Part shown: one piece after another, positions 42,813 to 46,800 of the stretch
Layout of the letters: the number at the start of each line of letters is the position of its first letter
How positions within the stretch are numbered: position 1 is the first letter of the stretch
Assembly (NCBI GenBank): GCA_964350865.1
Contig: CAYGLJ010000006.1
Location: 1-46,800, forward strand
Source: Pontimonas sp964350865
Lineage (GTDB): Bacteria > Actinomycetota > Actinomycetes > Actinomycetales > Microbacteriaceae
DNA length: 46,800 bases
Direction of reading: 5' to 3'
Program-made: the position numbers and the translations under genes
The notes under the pieces: generated by a model
Told to the model about the DNA's origin: nothing
Databases searched by the model: none
The model's input: only the letters and a program-made list of their open reading frames with translations

Positions 42813-43751
42813 TCAAAAACCGGACTGTTGCTGATCGGATTGTCGATTGAAGTCTGAATTCTTGTTGCTAAACATTTCCCGGCGCTCAGCGGGAGTCATC
42901 GCTTCGATGACGGATCGATAGCTCGACTCATAGGAAGTGAGCTCTGGCGCCTCGTCCATCGGGACTTGGGAGAACACGACCTGCTCGGGGTACACATGAA
43001 CCAGGGATGCCGAGAGCGAGGTGGCTTTAGCCGACAGGATTGTGGATGCCTCTGGCACCAAGTCGATGTTGTAGCAGGACGCAGCAGAGACGGACACCGG
43101 AACACCGGCAAAAGTCGAAAACGTGGAGTAGTGCAGGTGTCCCGCGAGGACTCCCCTCACATCACTGCCGCTCACGACCTCGGCAAGCGCGGCCTGGTCA
43201 TCCAGCTCGATCAACCCCATCAGATCAATGGGAGTAGGAATGGGCGGGTGGTGCAGAGCAAGTATTGTCCCCTGTGGCGCTGGCGTGGATAGCTGGTCTC
43301 GCAGCCATGTGCGCTGGGCTTCGGTGATTTCCCCGTGGTGATACCCGGGCACCGAAGAATCCAGAACGATGAGCCTCAGGCCCCCCAGCATGACCACTCG
43401 ATCTCTCGGCTCCATCGTGGGCTCTTCGCGCAACAGCACCTCGGTGAACGGTTCACGCTCGTCATGGTTACCCATCACCCACACAAGCTCTGCCTCGAGT
43501 TTTACCGCCCACGGCTCAATAAGGTCCCGCAGGCGCTGATAGGCGTCCACCTCAGCGCGATCGGCAAGGTCTCCGGTGAAGACCAAAGCATCGACACTCA
43601 TCTCACTGGCGTGCAGCCGCTCCATGAGACGGCGGAGTGGACTATCCGAGTCAATCTGGTCGTACAGTTTTCGACCTGACCCCAAGAAGTGAGTGTCACT
43701 GAGATGGACGATGAGGTGCTGAGCCGGGGGGTGTTGACTGAAGGCGGTCAT
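42813..43751 (-). CDS. CpdA-like metallophosphoesterase
   Basis: 312 aa, calcineurin-like phosphoesterase with the full metal set: HLSDTHF, FTGDLADR, VMGNHDEREPF, LALHHPP and LAGHLHYS. Closest in style to 3',5'-cyclic-nucleotide phosphodiesterases (CpdA, Rv0805); cAMP as substrate is inferred. The C-terminal ~50 residues (SYESSYRSVIEAMTPAERREMFSNKNSDFNRQSDQQQSG) are polar and extra to the fold. It sits between dprA and xerC, where this family is not usual in other actinobacteria, so it may be a local insertion into the cluster. Confidence 0.88.
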   Translation of the reverse strand: MTAFSQHPPAQHLIVHLSDTHFLGSGRKLYDQIDSDSPLRRLMERLHASEMSVDALVFTGDLADRAEVDAYQRLRDLIEPWAVKLEAELVWVMGNHDEREPFTEVLLREEPTMEPRDRVVMLGGLRLIVLDSSVPGYHHGEITEAQRTWLRDQLSTPAPQGTILALHHPPIPTPIDLMGLIELDDQAALAEVVSGSDVRGVLAGHLHYSTFSTFAGVPVSVSAASCYNIDLVPEASTILSAKATSLSASLVHVYPEQVVFSQVPMDEAPELTSYESSYRSVIEAMTPAERREMFSNKNSDFNRQSDQQQSGF

Positions 43752-43766
43752 AGTGGTCTCTGACTT

Positions 43767-44732
43767 CTAGATTCTTGTGGGAAGGGTGACTCCTGGAATA
43801 ACCAGCGAGAGTTCTGCCGGTTCAGTCAACACAATCGCACCACAGTCTCGGTAGATTCGCCAACACCCTGCGGAGCGTGTGTCATTCCAGAGGCCAGGAA
43901 CAATCCCCACATGGCGACCCAGGGCCGAAGCGTGATAGCCAACACTGGTTGCTCCCGAGCGATATTCCGCCTGCACCATCACCACACCATCTGCGAGGGC
44001 CGCAATCAGTCGATTTCGGGCCAATAACCCGCTAATTGTTGAGGGCACTGTTGCCGGGACTTCCGACACCAGGGCACCACGCTGGAGGACACGAGCAAAA
44101 AGAGAGGCGTTGTCGGGAGGGTAAACGCTCTCCAGCCCTCCGGAGACCACCGCAACGCTGATTCCTCCGCTGTTGAGCGCGCGCCGGTGGGCGTCGGTGG
44201 AGATGCCCCGTGTGCCACCGCTCAGAATCGTGAGGCCATTCTCCAGTGCGCACTCCGCGAGAGCTATCGCGTCTTGTCGGCCAGATCGAGTGGGGCTCGA
44301 ACTCCCCACAATGGCTACGGCCTGCGCCCCAGAGGCCTGGTGCAGACTCCCCTTCACCCAGAGCGTGGAGGGGCCGCGTTCACCGAGGTCGCTCAGCCGT
44401 GGCGGCCACCACGGGTGATCGGAGGAGATTGCGGTGATGTCCTGCTCGAGCTGGACGTCGAGCGCTCGCTGCACGCGATCTGGGGTGTACCGGGCGCGAT
44501 AAGCGGAAAGCCTCTCGAGTGGGACTCCGGCGTCCAGACGTTGCGAAAGGCGTCGCTGGAGTGCGCGAATGCTTCGTGATTCCAGCACCTGACCTAGTGA
44601 CTCACTCGGGCCTAGCTCGCGGTGGAGCTGCCACGCAAGAGTGTCTCCGGGCTCTGAGATGAGTCCCCAGGCAATTCTCGCGCGTAACTCTGGAGCCTCC
44701 ATGGCCACAGGGTGACAGCGCTGTCGCTGCAC
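43767..44732 (-). CDS. dprA: DNA-processing protein DprA
   Basis: 321 aa from GTG 44732, or 311 aa from ATG 44702, which fits the family N-terminus better (MEAPELRARIAW). The Rossmann-like DprA core is clear: AVAIVGSSSPTRSGRQDAIALA, LSGGTRGISTDAHRRAL, VAVVSGGLESVYPPDNASLF, VSEVPATVPSTISGLLARNRLIAALADGVVMVQAEYRSGATSVGYHASALGR and VPGLWNDTRSAGCWRIYRDCG. It loads RecA on incoming single-stranded DNA in transformation. The C-terminal winged-helix domain of some homologues is missing. It follows DUF2469 directly; comM and yraN, usually between them, are absent. Confidence 0.9.
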   Translation of the reverse strand: MQRQRCHPVAMEAPELRARIAWGLISEPGDTLAWQLHRELGPSESLGQVLESRSIRALQRRLSQRLDAGVPLERLSAYRARYTPDRVQRALDVQLEQDITAISSDHPWWPPRLSDLGERGPSTLWVKGSLHQASGAQAVAIVGSSSPTRSGRQDAIALAECALENGLTILSGGTRGISTDAHRRALNSGGISVAVVSGGLESVYPPDNASLFARVLQRGALVSEVPATVPSTISGLLARNRLIAALADGVVMVQAEYRSGATSVGYHASALGRHVGIVPGLWNDTRSAGCWRIYRDCGAIVLTEPAELSLVIPGVTLPTRI

Positions 44733-44789
44733 AGCCTGCCTAAGAGTCTTAGCTGGGCATGACTACCCGTGAATTGAGACTGTGGACAG

Positions 44790-45113
44790 CTATTCGTCGA
44801 GGGCGAGTTCCTGCGGAAGCTTAAGGTCTTTACTGCCGAGCTCCTCGACGTTGACATCTTTGAAAGTCAGCACAGTGACGGAGCTCACGAAGCGATCCGA
44901 GCGATAAATGTCCCACACCCACACGTCGTTCAGGGTGAGCTCGAAATAGAAATCATTGCCGCGCTCCTTGACCTCGCGGGTCACCTCGTTCGCGAGATAA
45001 AAACGGCGCTCCGTCTCAACGACATAGCGGAATTGGGACACGATATCCCGGTACTCCCGGTAGAGGGCAAGCTCAGCTTCCCGGTCGTAGTCGTCAAAGT
45101 CGTCAGAGTCCAT
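44790..45113 (-). CDS. DUF2469 protein
   Basis: 107 aa, conserved actinobacterial protein downstream of rnhB. The acidic start MDSDDFDDYDREAELALYREYRDIVSQFRYVVETERRFYLAN is followed by EVKERGNDFYFELTLNDVWVWDIYRSDRFVSSVTVLTFKDVNVEEL, a diagnostic block. Soluble, function unknown. The ATG at 45113 is preceded by TAGACT (45122-45127) with an 8-nt gap and no ribosome site, so a separate leaderless transcript from the rnhB side is possible. Confidence 0.92.
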   Translation of the reverse strand: MDSDDFDDYDREAELALYREYRDIVSQFRYVVETERRFYLANEVTREVKERGNDFYFELTLNDVWVWDIYRSDRFVSSVTVLTFKDVNVEELGSKDLKLPQELALDE

Positions 45114-45121
45114 TGCACCCG

Positions 45122-45127
45122 AGTCTA
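45122..45127 (-). promoter_or_regulatory. possible leaderless promoter of DUF2469 (-10)
   Basis: TAGACT on the minus strand, 8 nt before the ATG, in the 33-bp gap after rnhB. Confidence 0.45.
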
Positions 45128-45146
45128 AAGGGGAAAGAGGGAGGGG

Positions 45147-45743
45147 CTATTTCTTTATCCACGACGCCCGGTGCAGGGGGGTAATGCCGTGCTGGGCGAT
45201 GGCGTCCAGGTGACCTTTCGAGCCATAGCCTTTGTTGCTCGAAAACCCGTACTCGGGATAGCGCTCATGGTGAGCAATCATCGCCTCGTCTCGGTAGACC
45301 TTAGCGATCACTGAGGCGGCAGCAACCGAGACGCAATCCCGATCGGCTTTGGTCCTCGTCACGACCCGGAGAGGGTGTGGCAGGTGGGGAGTGACAAAGT
45401 CGTGGGAACCATCCAGCAGAAGAACCGCATTCCCGACAGCGACCCCCTGCTGTGCCAGTGTGAGCAATCCCTGCACGACCGCAAGGGCAAGCGCAGTCTG
45501 GATTCCCTTGTGGTCAACAATCTCAGCCGAAGATTCCCCGAGCGCATGCTGGGGGAAGCTCTCTCGTAGCGCCTGCGCAAGGGGACCTCGGCGCTTTTCG
45601 GTCACTGTTTTGGAGTCATAGAGACCCTCCGGCCAGGCGGCAATATCCGGAGTCCAGACCACGAGCCCCGCGACGACCGGACCCGCGAGTGGGCCACGTC
45701 CCACCTCATCGCAGCCGATCACGCTGGTGAACCCCTGCGCCAC
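45147..45743 (-). CDS. rnhB: ribonuclease HII
   Basis: 198 aa. It cleaves RNA in RNA-DNA hybrids and initiates removal of misincorporated ribonucleotides. Active-site residues: Asp12 and Glu13 in GCDEVGRGPLAGPVVA, Asp in LLLDGSHDF, and Asp in RTKADRDCVSVAAASVIAKVYRDE. GTG start 45743; no ATG lies upstream in frame before the lepB stop, and the ribosome site is weak. A 29-nt gap to lepB and the rplS-lepB-rnhB-DUF2469 order are standard for Actinobacteria. Confidence 0.95.
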   Translation of the reverse strand: MAQGFTSVIGCDEVGRGPLAGPVVAGLVVWTPDIAAWPEGLYDSKTVTEKRRGPLAQALRESFPQHALGESSAEIVDHKGIQTALALAVVQGLLTLAQQGVAVGNAVLLLDGSHDFVTPHLPHPLRVVTRTKADRDCVSVAAASVIAKVYRDEAMIAHHERYPEYGFSSNKGYGSKGHLDAIAQHGITPLHRASWIKK

Positions 45744-45772
45744 CAGCTGGTGCTCAAGCTCAAGCGTTGGCT

Positions 45773-46501
45773 CTACTCGAGGAATGGCACAGCCTCTTTC
45801 AGCGTCACCCCAATGAACGTCTCAGGGTAGTTGGAGAGCCAGGTCCAGCGCTCCTGTGGCCACGAGATCACAATGGCTCGTCCCACGACGTTCTCCAGAG
45901 GAACAAAACCGCCACCCGGCTTGTCCATGTTGCGCCTCGAATCCGCAGAGTTGTAGCGGTTATCCCCCATCACCCAAACCGCACCGTCTGGCACGACCAC
46001 CTCAAAATCATTGGAGCTCACCTTGGTGACACCCTCGGGCAAAGAGACATAGGGCTCCGCCAGGGGAACACCGTTGATACTCATCGCTCCCAGCTCATCA
46101 CAACACACGACAGTGTCACCGGGCAGCCCGATAAGCCTCTTGACCAAGTGCTCGTTGTCATCAGGTCCCGACAACCCCACAAAAACCGAGAGGCCATCGA
46201 GCAATCGAGTCAGGGGGTCGTTCTCGCTCACACCGCTTTGGATTGAGAGCCAACCTCCCGGGTCCACAAAGACAATCACATCGCCTCTGCTGAGCTCGAG
46301 GGGTCCACCATGAAGCTGAGACACGATGATCCGGTCATCACGGATAAGGGTGGCATCCATCGAATCCGTGGGGATAAAGAACGAGCGAATCAGGAACGTC
46401 TTGATGAGGAACGAGACCACGAGAGCCGCGACCACAATGATGACGGCATCGCGCAGGAACACCCCGAGCATGCGCCCCACGGAACGCCTGGAATCAGCCA
46501 C
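45773..46501 (-). CDS. lepB: signal peptidase I
   Basis: 242 aa. One membrane helix (~13-35) precedes the catalytic domain outside the membrane. Dyad: Ser47 in FIPTDSMDATL and Lys121 in LVKRLIGLPGDTV; box E GDNRYNSADSR follows. It cleaves signal peptides of exported proteins, such as the transglycosylase and PKD-like protein in this window. GTG start with AGGT upstream. A TACACT box at 46560-46565 could start transcription in the 87-bp gap after rplS, giving a leader of ~50 nt. Confidence 0.94.
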   Translation of the reverse strand: MADSRRSVGRMLGVFLRDAVIIVVAALVVSFLIKTFLIRSFFIPTDSMDATLIRDDRIIVSQLHGGPLELSRGDVIVFVDPGGWLSIQSGVSENDPLTRLLDGLSVFVGLSGPDDNEHLVKRLIGLPGDTVVCCDELGAMSINGVPLAEPYVSLPEGVTKVSSNDFEVVVPDGAVWVMGDNRYNSADSRRNMDKPGGGFVPLENVVGRAIVISWPQERWTWLSNYPETFIGVTLKEAVPFLE

Positions 46502-46588
46502 GAGCTTTGACCTGGTGCACCCTAGAGTCCCGCTCTCTCACTCACACTTAACGGTTGTCAGTGTAGGTGGAGAGCCCCAGAGAAATGC

Positions 46589-46800
46589 TTAGGATTCGCG
46601 CTTCTCGCGAATCTTGGCCTTCTTACCGCGCAGTGAGCGCAAGTAGTAGAGCTTCGCGCGACGCACATCACCGCGGGAGACGACCTCAATGTGGTCGATT
46701 ACCGGGGAGTGCAGCGGGAACGTACGCTCCACACCGACCTGGAAGCTGATCTTGCGCACGGTGAAGGTTTCCTTCACGCCGTGGCCGGAGCGACCAATGA
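46589..46800 (-). CDS. rplS: 50S ribosomal protein L19 (C-terminal part)
   Basis: Partial gene cut by the window edge; only ~70 C-terminal codons are seen. The protein reads IGRSGHGVKETFTVRKI, VGVERTFPLHSPVID, then DVRRAKLYYLRSLRGKKAKI, all diagnostic for L19, which lies at the 30S-50S interface. The gene continues beyond 46800. It precedes lepB in the usual order. Confidence 0.95.
   Translation of the reverse strand, partial: IGRSGHGVKETFTVRKISFQVGVERTFPLHSPVIDHIEVVSRGDVRRAKLYYLRSLRGKKAKIREKRES

Overview
This 46.8 kb stretch of chromosome, roughly 60% GC, reads as a compact genome of the actinobacterial family Microbacteriaceae. Supporting signs are two DivIVA-type proteins, an AdnAB-type helicase-nuclease, UPF0182, DUF3039, DUF3107 and DUF2469 proteins, frequent GTG starts, very short intergenic gaps, and many starts that look leaderless (a TANNNT hexamer 6-8 nt before the start codon, no Shine-Dalgarno sequence). 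A small-genome aquatic member such as a Pontimonas- or Rhodoluna-like organism is a guess. There are no insertion sequences, prophage, CRISPR arrays or rRNA genes, and no gene-free stretch longer than about 210 bp.

Layout. 1-4.4 kb: a long DivIVA-like coiled-coil protein, an alpha/beta hydrolase, a small Cys/His protein, a secreted lytic transglycosylase and a short DivIVA-repeat protein. 3.5-7.8 kb: the translation/nucleotide block cdsA-frr-pyrH-tsf-rpsB (minus strand), with a strong hairpin between tsf and pyrH and an unusual Ala/Lys/Pro tail on S2. 8-12 kb: a tight operon murL-murD2-rph-rdgB. 12-15.2 kb: an FeS-type photolyase divergent from pncB, then DUF3039. 15.2-19 kb: envelope genes (lipoprotein, PKD-like secreted protein, HtrA protease) and a nitrilase-family hydrolase. 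19-38 kb: initiator tRNA, then a block matching the Mycobacterium tuberculosis Rv3193c-Rv3211 neighbourhood: UPF0182, YlbL-like Lon/PDZ protease, DUF2342 protein, TOMM-cyclodehydratase-like protein, UvrD2-like helicase, NudC, a kinase-fold protein, AdnB, AdnA, DUF3107, a membrane protein, a ferritin-like protein and a DEAD-box helicase. 38-41.4 kb: PHP phosphoesterase, aminopeptidase P, tRNA-Leu and a ZIP transporter. 41.4-46.8 kb: a degenerate M23 protein, xerC, a CpdA-like phosphodiesterase, dprA, DUF2469, rnhB, lepB and the end of rplS.

Most interesting system: murL and murD2 lie between pncB and rph-rdgB, the position where other actinobacteria carry murI (glutamate racemase). They predict that D-glutamate enters peptidoglycan by L-Glu ligation followed by epimerisation on the nucleotide precursor. 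Also notable are three very short intergenic regions (29-47 bp) that seem to hold paired divergent leaderless promoters, a kinase-fold protein lacking its catalytic Asp, an M23 peptidase lacking one active-site His, and a separation of the usual xerC-M23-rpsB gene order by about 34 kb.
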